Shown: positions 26,770 through 35,981, counted from the stretch's first letter. The stretch is DNA of 64,000 nucleotides from Blastococcus sp. Marseille-P5729 (GCF_900292035.1 NZ_OMPO01000004.1:45473-109472); one strand, 5' to 3'. Notes: generated by a model not told the origin, from the sequence alone. Program-made: numbers and translations.

Positions 26770-27920
26770 ACGGGCTCCGGCAGGTCGGCGACGGCTCCCC
26801 GCGCGCGGCGTACGCCTGGCTCAGTCGCGCCTGTGAGCCCGGCAGCCGCGAGCTGTGGGCCTACGTGTGCTCGCTGGGCGCGGTCGAGGTGGCGGCCCAG
26901 CTGCGGGCGGGAGATGCGCCGTCCCGCCTGCAGCACGCCGTCGGTGCTCGCGCCGGCGAGGACCGCAGCCTGCACGATCTCGATCTCGTGCACCGGGCCG
27001 GGGGCCGGTTCGTGATCCCCGAGGACGACGACTGGCCGGGTGAGGTGCTCGAGCCCATGGCGGCGGCGTCCGCCGGCGGCGAGGTGCGGGTCGTCCCGCC
27101 GTTGGCGCTGTGGGTCCGCGGCAGCGCCCCGCTCACGCCGATGCTCGAGCGAGCCGTGGCGGTGGTCGGTGCCCGCGCATCGAGCAGCTACGGAGAGCTG
27201 GTGGCGGGGGAGATCTCGTACGGTCTCGCCGAGCGCGGGGTGGCGGTGATCAGTGGTGGCGCGTTCGGGATCGACGCCGCCGCGCACCGCGCCGCCCTGG
27301 CCGCGAACGGCGTCACGGTCGCGGTGCTGGCCGGGGGAGTGGACCGGGTCTACCCGAAGGGAAACGCGCACCTGCTCGACGAGATCGCGCGGCGCCACGC
27401 GTTGATCAGCGAGTTCCCGCCCGGGGCCGCGCCGATGAAGCAGCGCTTTCTGATCCGCAACCGGCTCATCGCCGGGCTCTCGACCGGCACCGTGGTGGTC
27501 GAGGCCGCGCTGCGCAGCGGTGCGCGGTCGACGGCTGCTCGCGCTCGAGAGATGGGCAAGGCAGTCATGGTGGTCCCAGGGCCCGTTACCTCGGCCGCCT
27601 CGGCCGGCTGTCTGCAGATGCTGCGGGAGGAGTCGGTGATCGCAGTCGGCAGCACCGCGCACGTGCTGGACGCCGTCGGGGCAGCGGGCGTCGACCTCGC
27701 GCCGCTCGAGCGCGCGCCCGACCGTGTAGGTGATGACCTCGATCCGGGGCTGAAACGGCTGCTCGATGCAGTCCCCGCGCGCCGCGCGGTACCAGCCGAC
27801 TCCATCGCCGGCGTGGCCGCGACCTCCGCCTCCGAGGCGCTACGCGGGCTGATCGTGCTCGAGATGATGGGCCTCATCGAGCAGCATGACGGGCGATGGC
27901 GGCTCATCCCCCGCAGTTAG
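26766..27920 (+). CDS. dprA: DNA-processing protein DprA
   Basis: 384-residue single-strand-DNA-binding protein that loads RecA in transformation. A SAM-like N-terminal region leads to the extended Rossmann fold (VAVVGARASSSYG, ISGGAFGIDAAAHR, LAGGVDRVYPKGN, SEFPPG, RFLIRNRLIAGLS, VEAALRSGARSTA) and a C-terminal winged helix (about 320-380). The start is set by the ATGA overlap with comM. The reading frame stays open a further 1.3 kb upstream inside comM, but that is a high-GC artefact. Confidence 0.94.
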   Translation: MNGLRQVGDGSPRAAYAWLSRACEPGSRELWAYVCSLGAVEVAAQLRAGDAPSRLQHAVGARAGEDRSLHDLDLVHRAGGRFVIPEDDDWPGEVLEPMAAASAGGEVRVVPPLALWVRGSAPLTPMLERAVAVVGARASSSYGELVAGEISYGLAERGVAVISGGAFGIDAAAHRAALAANGVTVAVLAGGVDRVYPKGNAHLLDEIARRHALISEFPPGAAPMKQRFLIRNRLIAGLSTGTVVVEAALRSGARSTAARAREMGKAVMVVPGPVTSAASAGCLQMLREESVIAVGSTAHVLDAVGAAGVDLAPLERAPDRVGDDLDPGLKRLLDAVPARRAVPADSIAGVAATSASEALRGLIVLEMMGLIEQHDGRWRLIPRS

Positions 27921-28007
27921 GGATTAACCAGCTCGGTACATAACGATCCAGGACGCTGGCGGCGCGTCGGTTTGGACGCGGCCGGGACCGCTGGTCACGG
28001 TAGGCGA

Positions 28008-28922
28008 GTGGACGAGTTCGACCTTCCGGACGATCTGGCCCGCGTGCTGGGCCAGTACGAGCGGAGCCTGACGCTCGAGCGTGCGGTGTCCGCGCACACC
28101 GTCAAGGCCTACATCTCGGACGTCCGCGGCCTGCTTGATCATCTGGTGCGCATGTCGGGCGAGTCCGTGAGCGCACTCGACCTAGGTGTGCTGCGCTCCT
28201 GGCTGGCCAAATCGCGCACCATGGGTGCCTCCCGCAGCACTCTGGCCCGCCGGGCGGCGAGCGCCCGGTCGTTCACCTCGTGGGCGGCGGCCAAGGGTCT
28301 GATAGACGCCGATCCCGGGCCCCGGCTGGCCTCACCTTCCGCGCGCCGCGCATTGCCGGAGGTGCTCAGCCAGGAGCAGGCCGCCGGCTTGGTCGACTCG
28401 ATCGAGGGCGATGATCCCGTGGCGCTGCGCGACCGCGCGATGCTCGAGCTGCTGTACGCCGGGGGGATCCGGGTCAGCGAGCTGGTCGGGCTGGACCTCG
28501 ACAGCTACGACGCGGCCCGGGTGCTGCTGCGCGTGCTCGGCAAGGGTGACAAGGAGCGCAGCGTGCCGATCGGGTCGCCGGCCCGCGCGGCGCTCGAGGG
28601 CTACCTACGCCAGGGCCGGCCGGGCCTGGTCTCCAGCCGGACGACGACCGCCTTGTTCCTCGGCGTCCGAGGCGGCCGGATCGACCAGCGGGAGGTCCGC
28701 CGGATCGTGCATCGGGCCGCGAGCGCCGTTGACGGAGCCCCGGACATCGGTCCGCACGGCCTGCGGCACAGCGCGGCGACGCATCTGCTCGAGGGCGGCG
28801 CGGACTTGCGCTCGGTGCAGGAGCTGCTGGGACACGCCTCGCTGGCCACCACCCAGATCTACACGCACGTCTCGGTCGAGCGGCTGCGTGCCGCGTTCAA
28901 CCAGGCCCACCCGCGCGCCTAG
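28008..28922 (+). CDS. xerC: Tyrosine recombinase XerC
   Basis: 304-residue site-specific recombinase that resolves chromosome dimers at dif together with XerD. A SAM-like N-terminal core-binding domain precedes the catalytic domain with Arg155, Lys179, His250-x-x-Arg253, His276 and nucleophile Tyr285 (all six catalytic residues present). Start GTG 28008 (DEFDLPDD) is preceded by TAGGCGA. TTG 27972 is an unlikely alternative. Position after dprA is the actinobacterial norm. Its TAG stop shares CTAG with the convergent metB-like gene. Confidence 0.93.
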   Translation: MDEFDLPDDLARVLGQYERSLTLERAVSAHTVKAYISDVRGLLDHLVRMSGESVSALDLGVLRSWLAKSRTMGASRSTLARRAASARSFTSWAAAKGLIDADPGPRLASPSARRALPEVLSQEQAAGLVDSIEGDDPVALRDRAMLELLYAGGIRVSELVGLDLDSYDAARVLLRVLGKGDKERSVPIGSPARAALEGYLRQGRPGLVSSRTTTALFLGVRGGRIDQREVRRIVHRAASAVDGAPDIGPHGLRHSAATHLLEGGADLRSVQELLGHASLATTQIYTHVSVERLRAAFNQAHPRA

Positions 28923-30094
28923 CCGATCGCGGCCGCCCGATCGAGAGCGGCGGTCAGATCCGCGACCAGATCCGCCGGATCCTCGATACCCACCGAGAGC
29001 CGGAGCAGCCCGTCGCTGATCCCGGCGACCGCGCGGGCCTCCGCGGTCATCGAGGCATGCGTCATGGTCGCCGGGTGCGCCACGAGTGACTCCACGCCAC
29101 CCAGCGACTCGGCGAGGCTGAACAGCGCGAGGCCGTCCAGGAACGCCCGCACCGCGGACGTGCCGCCGGCGAGCTCGAACGACAGCATGGCGCCGTATCC
29201 ATCCTGCTGCCGCGCCGCGATCTCGTGACCCGGATGGCTCGGCAGCCCCGGGTAGTTCACCTGCGCGACCGCCCGGTGCGCACAAAGCGCGTCGACAACG
29301 GCTGCCGCGCCGTCCTGGTGCGCCCGCATCCGGGGGGCGAGCGTACGAAGTCCACGCAGCGTCAGGAAGGAGTCGAACGGGCTGCCCGTGATGCCGATCG
29401 TGTTCGACCAGTAGGCCATCTGCTCATGCAGCTCGGGCGTCGCCGAGACGATGGCGCCGCCGACCACGTCGCTGTGCCCGTTGAGGTACTTGGTAGTCGA
29501 GTGGACGACCACATCGCAGCCCAGCTCGATCGGGCGCTGCAGCACCGGTGACAGGAAGGTGTTGTCGGCGACGACGGTGGCGCCCACCTCGTGCGCGCGC
29601 CGCGCGACGTCGGCCACGTCGGTGATCCGCAACAGGGGGTTGGACGGCGTCTCGATCCACACCACGCTCGGCGCGGGCTGCGCCGTGAGCGCCGCGTCCA
29701 GGGCGCGGGGATCGGTGAAGTCCACGAGGTCCACGTCGAAAGCGCCCTTCTCGCCGAGCGAGTCCAGCAGCCGCCAGGTGCCGCCGTAGCAGTCATGCGG
29801 GGCGAGGATCCGCTGGCCGGGGGAGAGCAGCGCGTGCAGGACGACCGTGATGGCCCCCATGCCGGTGGCGGTGATGATCCCGCCGGCCCCGCCCTCCAGA
29901 TCGCTGATCGCGCCGCCCAGCTGGTCTCGGGTCGGGTTGCCGCTGCGCGTGTAGTCGTACTGGCGGGGCTCGCCGAACCTGGCGAAGGTGAAGTTGCTCG
30001 ACAGGTGCAGGGGCGGGACGACGGCCCCGTGCTGGGTGTCGGACTCCAGCCCGGCGCGGACGGCGCGGGTCACGGGGGAGTGCTGCTGAGTCAT
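28919..30094 (-). CDS. metB: Cystathionine gamma-synthase-type PLP enzyme
   Basis: 391-residue Cys/Met-metabolism PLP enzyme. PLP Lys202 lies in VVHSTTKYLNGHSDVVGG and the N-terminal YDYTRSGNPTR stretch is typical of cystathionine gamma-synthase/lyase. Gamma-synthase joins activated homoserine and cysteine in methionine synthesis. The upstream SAM-I riboswitch favours a biosynthetic role and hence MetB over the lyase. It starts at ATG 30094 with GAGAGG 8-9 nt upstream. It converges on xerC with a shared CTAG. Confidence 0.88.
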   Translation of the reverse strand: MTQQHSPVTRAVRAGLESDTQHGAVVPPLHLSSNFTFARFGEPRQYDYTRSGNPTRDQLGGAISDLEGGAGGIITATGMGAITVVLHALLSPGQRILAPHDCYGGTWRLLDSLGEKGAFDVDLVDFTDPRALDAALTAQPAPSVVWIETPSNPLLRITDVADVARRAHEVGATVVADNTFLSPVLQRPIELGCDVVVHSTTKYLNGHSDVVGGAIVSATPELHEQMAYWSNTIGITGSPFDSFLTLRGLRTLAPRMRAHQDGAAAVVDALCAHRAVAQVNYPGLPSHPGHEIAARQQDGYGAMLSFELAGGTSAVRAFLDGLALFSLAESLGGVESLVAHPATMTHASMTAEARAVAGISDGLLRLSVGIEDPADLVADLTAALDRAAAIG

Positions 30095-30151
30095 GGTGTG
30101 GCACCTCTCGGTCGAAGGGCACGACGCCATGCGGATCGACCAGGTGCAATC

Positions 30152-30172
30152 GCGCCGGCCGCGGCCTGGCGC
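30152..30172 (-). promoter_or_regulatory. Expression-platform hairpin of the metB riboswitch
   Basis: GCGCC-A-GGCC pairs with GGCC-GGCGC around a 2-nt loop, three bases after the riboswitch P1. It lacks a U-tract, so it could be an intrinsic terminator of the high-GC type or part of a switching structure. It lies about 57 nt before the metB start and does not cover the ribosome site directly. Confidence 0.5.
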
Positions 30173-30175
30173 AAC

Positions 30176-30290
30176 CCATCTGCCGGTCAGCCCGAGGGCT
30201 ACCGCAGGACTTGGCACCGGCCTTCGATCTTGCGTGTCGAAGGTGGTTGCCCCGGCGTCAGCGGGCCTGTCCCTCAGCCGGTCGTGATGG
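30176..30290 (-). promoter_or_regulatory. SAM-I (S-box) riboswitch of metB
   Basis: On the minus strand the leader shows the S-box core. P1 is CCATC (30286-30290) paired with GATGG (30176-30180). The kink-turn region is CTGAGGGACAGGCCCGCTGA, then CCGGGGCAACC. The P3 stem is CCTTCGA/TCGAAGG, followed by the conserved GGTGCCAAGTCCTGCGG and a P4 hairpin AGCCC-TC-GGGCT. These are the SAM-I rather than SAM-IV peripheral elements. SAM binding is expected to reduce metB expression. Strong match by sequence; no covariance search was run. Confidence 0.88.
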
Positions 30291-30300
30291 TTGTGGGAAC

Positions 30301-30306
30301 ACCCTA
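30301..30306 (-). promoter_or_regulatory. -10 hexamer of the metB riboswitch transcript
   Basis: TAGGGT on the minus strand ends 10 nt before the 5' side of riboswitch P1, so transcription would begin directly at the aptamer. It touches the stop codon of the upstream LytM-like gene. No good -35 was seen. Confidence 0.5.
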
Positions 30307-30810
30307 CTACAGCGGCAGCAGCCGGACGCGACGTGGTCGCAGCAGGCTCAGCGGGTCGAGGTACCGCTCGCCGCGACGGGCTCCCCAGTGCAGGCACGCC
30401 GCCGCTGCGCACTCAGGATGCGCGGCCTGCAGGACGCCAATCGGCTGTTCTCGCGTCACGGGGGCGCCCGCGCTCACGGAGGCCACCACCGGCTCGTACG
30501 TCGTGCGGATGCCGTCGGGGTGGTCGATGGACACGACCGGTTTGCCCGCGACCTCTCCCGCGAACGCGACGACGCCGTCCCCCGCAGCGAGGACCGTGGC
30601 GCCGGGCGACACCGCAAGGTCGACTCCGCGGTGTCCCGGGAGCCACGGCTTGTCGGGCGGATCGAACTCCCTCGAGACCGTCGGGTTCCCGGCCAGCGGC
30701 CAGTCGTAGCGCGAGGACGCCGCGTCCGCCCGTTCGACCAGCGCGGCGATCGATAGGAGCGCCATCAGCAGGGTGATCGCGGCGCGACGCAGTGGGTGGG
30801 TTCGGGTCAT
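30307..30810 (-). CDS. LytM/M23-family exported protein with altered metal motif
   Basis: 167-residue exported protein with a signal peptide (helix about 10-25, cleavage near ADA-ASS). The M23 peptidase fold has His60 and Asp64 in GHRGVDLA. In the second motif, normally HxH, Cys139 replaces the first His (CLHWG, His141 kept). This Cys variant may alter zinc binding, so hydrolytic activity is uncertain; it could be an activator or a modified endopeptidase. It is transcribed leftward, upstream of metB, and diverges from rpsB as in many actinobacteria. Confidence 0.85.
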   Translation of the reverse strand: MTRTHPLRRAAITLLMALLSIAALVERADAASSRYDWPLAGNPTVSREFDPPDKPWLPGHRGVDLAVSPGATVLAAGDGVVAFAGEVAGKPVVSIDHPDGIRTTYEPVVASVSAGAPVTREQPIGVLQAAHPECAAAACLHWGARRGERYLDPLSLLRPRRVRLLPL

Positions 30811-31194
30811 GGCGCGATCCAACGCTGTACCGGTCGCGCCGTCGCGCGGCCCGGCCTGGGCTGTGGACGATCCACGGGAGTGTGGACGGCGAGCGGCGTG
30901 CCGCGTCTTTCCACCTCGGGGTGTGCTACCGACCGGCGGCCCGCCCGCCTCCGCTGCCCCGCAGAACCTACGCGCGGCCGATCCCGTATGATTCTTGCCA
31001 GCGGTTCGTGCGGGGCAGACCGGCGAGCCGACTTCGCGCGTCCAGACCCGTTCACGGGTCGACTCAGCTACGGTCCGGCGAGAGCCGGTGGAGTCGGGGC
31101 GCCAGGGGCCCTGCCGAACCCGGCCGGGCCGACAACCATAGAAAAGGACCGTCCGGCGTGCTTGGCCGAGACGGTCAGAAGAAGGAGAACGGCA
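30811..31194 (+). other. Leader region upstream of rpsB
   Basis: 384 bp between the divergent LytM-like gene and rpsB. TATGAT at 30987-30992 is a good -10 hexamer without an obvious -35; from it the rpsB leader would be about 200 nt. The last 50 nt hold a 7-bp hairpin (separate entry). No small ORF or tRNA was found. Confidence 0.5.
31147..31176 (+). promoter_or_regulatory. Hairpin just upstream of the rpsB ribosome site
   Basis: GACCGTC (31147-31153) pairs with GACGGTC (31170-31176) around a 16-nt loop, 4 nt before the GAAGGAGA ribosome site. Its position suggests a translational control element, perhaps an S2 autoregulatory site; this is inference from position only. Confidence 0.4.
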
Positions 31195-32073
31195 ATGGCC
31201 GTCGTCACCATGCGTCAGCTGCTCGACTCGGGCGTGCACTTCGGACACCAGACCCGCCGCTGGAACCCGAAGATGAAGCGCTTCATCCTGACCGAGCGCA
31301 ACGGCATCTACATCATCGACCTGCAGCAGACCCTGTCATACATCGACAAGTCCTTCGAGTTCGTCAAGGAGACCGTCGCGCACGGCGGCACCGTGCTGTT
31401 CGTGGGCACCAAGCGCCAGGCCCAGGAGGCGATCTCCAAGGAGGCCACCCGCGTCAACATGCCGTACGTGAACCACCGCTGGCTCGGCGGCATGCTCACC
31501 AACTTCGGCACCGTGCACAAGCGCCTGCAGCGGCTCAAGGAGCTCGAGCAGATCGCCGAGACCGGCGGCGACACCGTGATGACCAAGAAGGAACAGCTCA
31601 TCCTGGACCGCGAGCGCGAGAAGCTATCGAAGACTCTCGGTGGCATCCGTGACATGGCCCGGGTCCCGTCGGCGATCTGGATCGTCGACACCAAGAAGGA
31701 GCAGATCGCGGTCGGCGAGGCCAAGAAGCTGAACATCCCGATCGTCGCCATTCTCGACACCAACTGCGATCCGGACGAGGTCGACTACCCGATTCCGGGC
31801 AACGACGACGCCATCCGCTCGGCCGGCCTGCTGACCCGCGTCATCGCCGACGCGTGCGCCGAGGGCTTGCTGGCGCGTGCCTCGCAGACCGGCAAGGCGG
31901 AGGGCGAGGACAAGCCCAATCGCGACGAGGTCGCCGCGGACGAGCCGCTGGCAGAGTGGGAGCGCGAGATCCTCGAGGGCGCCAAGCCGGACGAGGCCGC
32001 TGCGCAGCCCCCCGCTACCGAGCAGTCCGCCGGGCAGGCCGCCGCCCCGGCCGGAGACGAAGAAGCCAAGTAG
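31195..32073 (+). CDS. rpsB: 30S ribosomal protein S2
   Basis: 292-residue S2, needed for S1 docking and initiation. It has the standard domain ([40 protein letters not shown]) plus a C-terminal Ala/Glu/Pro-rich tail of about 45 residues ending GDEEAK. It starts at ATG 31195 behind GAAGGAGA. First gene of rpsB-tsf-pyrH-frr-cdsA. Confidence 0.97.
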   Translation: MAVVTMRQLLDSGVHFGHQTRRWNPKMKRFILTERNGIYIIDLQQTLSYIDKSFEFVKETVAHGGTVLFVGTKRQAQEAISKEATRVNMPYVNHRWLGGMLTNFGTVHKRLQRLKELEQIAETGGDTVMTKKEQLILDREREKLSKTLGGIRDMARVPSAIWIVDTKKEQIAVGEAKKLNIPIVAILDTNCDPDEVDYPIPGNDDAIRSAGLLTRVIADACAEGLLARASQTGKAEGEDKPNRDEVAADEPLAEWEREILEGAKPDEAAAQPPATEQSAGQAAAPAGDEEAK

Positions 32074-32154
32074 CCACGCTGCCGGGTCTCGGCCCGGCTC
32101 CACCACCACTTGCGATCTACATCCGCGAGCCGCGGATAGATGGGACAGCCCACC

Positions 32155-32973
32155 ATGGCAAATTTCTCTGCCGCTGATGTCAAGAAGCTGCGCGAGCTGA
32201 CCGGCTCGGGCATGCTCGACTGTAAGAAGGCGCTCGCCGAGACCGACGGGGACTTCGACAAGGCCGTCGAGTTGCTGCGCATCAAGGGAGCCAAGGACGT
32301 CGGCAAGCGTGCCGCGCGCACCTCGTCCAACGGCCTGGCCACCGTCAAGGACGGCACCGCGATCGAGCTGCTGTGCGAGACCGACTTCGTCGCCAAGAAC
32401 GAGGACTTCATCGCCCTGGGTGACAAGATCGTCGACGCCCTGGCGGCCGCGAAGGTCGACGGGGTCGAGGCGGCCCTGAAGCACGAGATCGACGGCACCA
32501 CCGTCGAGGCGCTCGTGCAGGAGCTGTCGGCGAAGATCGGCGAGCGCCTCGAGCTGCGCCGCGTCGTCCGCTTCGACGGGCAGACCACCGCCTACCTGCA
32601 CCGCCGTTCCGCGGACCTGCCGCCGCAGGTCGCCGTCCTGGTCGAGTACACCGGCGACAACGAGGAGGCCGCGCGCCAGGCCGGCATGCAGATCGCCGCG
32701 ATGCGCCCGAGGTACGTCTCGCGCGACGAGGTGCCCGCCGACATCGTCGAGAACGAGAAGCGCGTCGCAGAGGAGACCGCCCGCGGCGAGGGCAAGCCCG
32801 AGCAGGCGATCACCAAGATCATCGAGGGCAAGGTCAACGCCTACTTCAAGGACTTCACCCTCAACGAGCAGGCGTCGGTGCAGGACTCCAAGAAGAACGT
32901 CAAGGCCGTTCTCGACGAGGCCGGCGTCGCCGTGACCCGATTCGCTCGCATCGAGGTCGGCGAAGAGCTCTAA
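32155..32973 (+). CDS. tsf: Elongation factor Ts
   Basis: 272-residue guanine-nucleotide exchange factor for EF-Tu. The N-terminal domain ([34 protein letters not shown]), the [10 protein letters not shown] loop that displaces the EF-Tu nucleotide, and two core subdomains are present. Start ATG 32155 (MANFSAADV) is preferred over ATG 32140 by homology. It follows rpsB by 81 nt and is closed by a strong hairpin. Confidence 0.97.
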   Translation: MANFSAADVKKLRELTGSGMLDCKKALAETDGDFDKAVELLRIKGAKDVGKRAARTSSNGLATVKDGTAIELLCETDFVAKNEDFIALGDKIVDALAAAKVDGVEAALKHEIDGTTVEALVQELSAKIGERLELRRVVRFDGQTTAYLHRRSADLPPQVAVLVEYTGDNEEAARQAGMQIAAMRPRYVSRDEVPADIVENEKRVAEETARGEGKPEQAITKIIEGKVNAYFKDFTLNEQASVQDSKKNVKAVLDEAGVAVTRFARIEVGEEL

Positions 32974-32995
32974 GCGCTCACCGCACGATCAGAAG

Positions 32996-33038
32996 GGGGC
33001 CGTCACTGCCGTGATCCGGTACTGACGGCCCCTTTCTC
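32996..33038 (+). terminator. Intrinsic terminator after tsf
   Basis: A perfect 10-bp stem GGGGCCGTCA/TGACGGCCCC with a 17-nt loop is followed by TTTCTC. It ends the rpsB-tsf transcript or attenuates it before pyrH. Confidence 0.8.
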
Positions 33039-33105
33039 GCACCATCACCGCGGGGAGAACGCACACCGCGCCGAGCCCGCACATCCTCGAAGGGACAGAT
33101 CGCAG

Positions 33106-33831
33106 ATGAGTGGCTACAGACGAGTCCTGCTCAAGCTCTCGGGAGAGACCTTCGGCGGCGGCAAGGTCGGTGTCGACACCGAGGTCGTCAAGAGCATCGC
33201 CCACCAGATCCGCGAGGTCGTCGAGACCGGCGTGCAGGTCGCGATCGTCAACGGCGGCGGCAACTTCTTCCGGGGAGCGCAGCTCTCGCAGGCCGGCATG
33301 GACCGCGCCCGCGCCGACTACATGGGCATGCTCGGCACGGTGCTGAACTGCCTGGCACTGCAGGACTTCCTCGAGAAGGAAGGGGTGGCCACCCGCGTGC
33401 AGACCGCCATCACGATGGGGCAGGTGGCCGAGTCCTACATCCCGCTGCGCGCCATCCGCCACCTGGAGAAGGGGCGCGTGGTCATCTTCGGCGCCGGTGC
33501 CGGCATGCCGTACTTCTCCACCGACACCGTGGCCGCGCAGCGCGCGCTCGAGATCGGTTGTGACGTCCTGCTGATGGCCAAGAACGGCGTGGACGGCGTC
33601 TACAACGCCGATCCGCGGATCGATCCGACCGCCACGAAGTACGACTCGCTCACCTACGATCAGGTCCTCACCGAGCATCTCGCGGTCGCCGACGCGACGG
33701 CGATTAGCCTGTGCATGGACAACAACATGCCCATCGTTGTATTCAACATGCTCGAAGAGGGCAACATCGCTCGCGCCGCCGCCGGCGAGCGGATCGGGAC
33801 TGTGATCACCAACGCGCCCGCGAGAGGCTAG
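33106..33831 (+). CDS. pyrH: UMP kinase
   Basis: 241-residue amino-acid-kinase-fold enzyme that phosphorylates UMP to UDP in pyrimidine synthesis. Motifs include [37 protein letters not shown] and [14 protein letters not shown]. It starts at ATG 33106 and lies 9 nt before frr. Confidence 0.97.
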   Translation: MSGYRRVLLKLSGETFGGGKVGVDTEVVKSIAHQIREVVETGVQVAIVNGGGNFFRGAQLSQAGMDRARADYMGMLGTVLNCLALQDFLEKEGVATRVQTAITMGQVAESYIPLRAIRHLEKGRVVIFGAGAGMPYFSTDTVAAQRALEIGCDVLLMAKNGVDGVYNADPRIDPTATKYDSLTYDQVLTEHLAVADATAISLCMDNNMPIVVFNMLEEGNIARAAAGERIGTVITNAPARG

Positions 33832-33840
33832 GAGAAGAAG

Positions 33841-34398
33841 ATGATTGACGAGACCTTGTTCGAGGCCGAGGAGAAGATGGAGAAGGCCGTCGGCGTCGCC
33901 AAGCACGACATGACGACCATCCGCACCGGGCGAGCGAACGCCTCGATGTTCGAGAGCATCCAGATCGACTACTACGGCGCGCCCACGCCGTTGACCCAGA
34001 TGGCGACCATCAACATCCCCGAGGCGCGGATGGCCACGATCAAGCCCTACGACGCCAGCCAGCTCGGTGAGATCGAGAAGGCGATCCGCGAGTCCGATCT
34101 CGGCGTCAACCCCGGCAACGACGGCCAGATCATCCGCGTGGTCTTCCCGCAGCTGACCGAGGAGCGGCGCAGAGAGATGGGCAAGATCGCCCGCGGCAAG
34201 GGCGAGGATGCCAAGGTGGCGATCCGCAACATCCGCCGTACCGCCAAGGATGCGCTGGAGAAGATCAAGAAGGACGGCGACGCAGGCGAGGACGAGGTCG
34301 ACCGCGCCGAGAAGGAGCTCGAGACGCTGACCCACAAGTACGTGCAGCAGGTCGACGACGTCGTCAAGCACAAGGAAGCCGAGCTGCTCGAGGTCTAG
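33841..34398 (+). CDS. frr: Ribosome recycling factor
   Basis: 185-residue factor that splits post-termination ribosomes with EF-G. It has the typical helical tRNA-mimic sequence ([49 protein letters not shown]). Ribosome site AGGAG lies at 33831-33835 with a 5-nt spacer. It follows pyrH directly, as usual. Confidence 0.97.
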   Translation: MIDETLFEAEEKMEKAVGVAKHDMTTIRTGRANASMFESIQIDYYGAPTPLTQMATINIPEARMATIKPYDASQLGEIEKAIRESDLGVNPGNDGQIIRVVFPQLTEERRREMGKIARGKGEDAKVAIRNIRRTAKDALEKIKKDGDAGEDEVDRAEKELETLTHKYVQQVDDVVKHKEAELLEV

Positions 34399-34414
34399 CA
34401 CCTCCAGCCCGACG

Positions 34415-35281
34415 ATGACCCAGCATTCCACGACGCAGCCGAGCAGCCCCGGCTCCGGCCCCGCCAAGAGGCCGGCCGGCCGGGCTGGCCGCGACCTCGG
34501 CGCCGCGATCGGCGTGGGCCTGGCCATCGGCGTCCTGGTCGTGCTGGCGCTGTACCTGTACCGGCCCGCGTTCGGGCTCATCGTGCTGGCCGCCGTCGTC
34601 GTTGCCGTGCGCGAGGTGGCCCTGGCCGTCCGGCATGCGGCCATCGAGGTCGCGGCGGTCCCGCTGATGCTCGGCGGCGCGGCGATGTGCCTCAGCGCCT
34701 GGTTCTACGGCCTGCCCGGGCTCGCGATCGCGCTGCTGATGACCTTCCTCGCCGCTACCACGTGGCGCATGTCCAAGCCGGTGGACGGCTTCCTCATCTC
34801 GGCCGCGATCTCGGCGTTCATCGCCGTCTACATACCCTTCCCCGCCGGATTCGCGATCCTGATGGCCAACCGCGAGGCCGGCGCGCTGTGGATCATCACG
34901 TGGGCGCTGGCCGTTGTCTGCAACGACACCGGTGGCTATGCGGCCGGTGTGCTGTTCGGCAAGCATCCGATGGCGCCGTTCATCTCGCCCAAGAAGTCAT
35001 GGGAGGGCTTCGCCGGGTCGCTCGTCGCGGCCTCGGTCGCCAGCGTGCTGATGCTCTCGCTCGCGCTCGACGGGCAATGGTGGCACGGCATCATGTTCGG
35101 GCTGGCCATCGCCATGATCGCGACCCTGGGCGACCTCGCTGAGTCGATGATCAAGCGCGATCTCGGCATCAAGGACATGAGCAACCTGCTGCCTGGTCAC
35201 GGCGGCGTCATGGACCGGATGGACAGTCTGCTATTCAGTGCCCCGATCGCCTGGATGCTGCTCACTCTGTTCGTCGCCTAG
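34415..35281 (+). CDS. cdsA: Phosphatidate cytidylyltransferase
   Basis: 288-residue membrane enzyme making CDP-diacylglycerol for phospholipid synthesis. It has a Pro/Ser-rich cytoplasmic N-terminus (1-27), about seven helices, and the CDP-DAG synthase signature near residues 235-270 (GDLAESMIKRDLGIKDM followed by HGGVMDRMDSLL). It follows frr by 16 nt. Its stop shares CTAG with the convergent RNA methylase gene. Confidence 0.95.
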   Translation: MTQHSTTQPSSPGSGPAKRPAGRAGRDLGAAIGVGLAIGVLVVLALYLYRPAFGLIVLAAVVVAVREVALAVRHAAIEVAAVPLMLGGAAMCLSAWFYGLPGLAIALLMTFLAATTWRMSKPVDGFLISAAISAFIAVYIPFPAGFAILMANREAGALWIITWALAVVCNDTGGYAAGVLFGKHPMAPFISPKKSWEGFAGSLVAASVASVLMLSLALDGQWWHGIMFGLAIAMIATLGDLAESMIKRDLGIKDMSNLLPGHGGVMDRMDSLLFSAPIAWMLLTLFVA

Positions 35282-35922
35282 ATCGATGCGTGCTGGCGGA
35301 TCCACGCATGCATCGCGATCCCGGCTGCCACCCCCGCGTTCATCGACCGGGTCGACCCGAACTGGGTGATCGAGTACACGGCGTGACAGGCGGTCGCCAT
35401 CTGCTCGCTGAGCCCGACGCTCTCCTGACCGAACACCAGCACGCACTGCTCGGGCAGCGACGCCCGCTCGATCGACGCCGACCCAGGCAGGTTGTCGATG
35501 CCGATCAGCGGCAGGGAGCGCTCTGCGGCGTAGCCGGCCAGCGCGGCGGCATCGGCGTGGTGGCGTATGTGCTGGTATCGGTCGGTGACCATCGCGCCCC
35601 GGCGATTCCACCGGCGCCGACCCACGATGTGAATCTCCCGGGCGAGGAAGGCATTGGCGCTGCGCACGATCGTGCCGATGTTCATGTCGTGGTGCAGGTT
35701 CTCGATGGCGACGTGGAAGCCGTGGCGTCGGGTGTCGAGGTCCGCCACGATCGCCTCGACCGACCAGTATCGGTACTGATCGGTGACATTGCGCCGATCG
35801 CCCTCGCGCAGCAGGTGTGGTTCGAGGCGCGGATCATCCGGCCAGGGCAGCGGGTGCGGTCCGACTCCGACCTCGGGCGCGTACCCAGGCGCGGTGCCCT
35901 CGTCGTACTGCCGGTCGCTCAC
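35278..35922 (-). CDS. SpoU/TrmH-family RNA methyltransferase
   Basis: 214-residue SPOUT enzyme that 2'-O-methylates RNA with SAM. An N-terminal extension rich in Pro and charged residues (1-50) precedes the knotted domain with motif 1 NLHHDMNIGTIVRSANAF, motif 2 LVFGQESVGLSEQM and motif 3 SITQFGSTRSMNAGVAAGIAM. The target RNA is unknown. It starts at GTG 35922, 6 nt after TAGGCT, without a ribosome site. Located after cdsA as in several actinobacteria. Confidence 0.9.
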   Translation of the reverse strand: MSDRQYDEGTAPGYAPEVGVGPHPLPWPDDPRLEPHLLREGDRRNVTDQYRYWSVEAIVADLDTRRHGFHVAIENLHHDMNIGTIVRSANAFLAREIHIVGRRRWNRRGAMVTDRYQHIRHHADAAALAGYAAERSLPLIGIDNLPGSASIERASLPEQCVLVFGQESVGLSEQMATACHAVYSITQFGSTRSMNAGVAAGIAMHAWIRQHASI

Positions 35923-35928
35923 TCCATG

Positions 35929-35934
35929 AGCCTA
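35929..35934 (-). promoter_or_regulatory. -10 hexamer for leaderless TrmH-family gene
   Basis: TAGGCT on the minus strand ends 6 nt before the GTG start at 35922; no Shine-Dalgarno in between. Confidence 0.5.
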
Positions 35935-35968
35935 CCGACCGCGTGTGAGTGCCGATGGGGGCTGCGGC

Positions 35969-35974
35969 CATAAT
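35969..35974 (+). promoter_or_regulatory. -10 hexamer for histidine phosphatase gene
   Basis: CATAAT ends 7 nt before the ATG at 35982 with no ribosome site, again the leaderless spacing. Confidence 0.4.
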
Positions 35975-35981
35975 GGGCGCC

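Noticed and set aside
27921..28922. Integrase of a mobile element
   Set aside because: Sequence and position after dprA fit chromosomal XerC; no attachment repeats or phage genes flank it.
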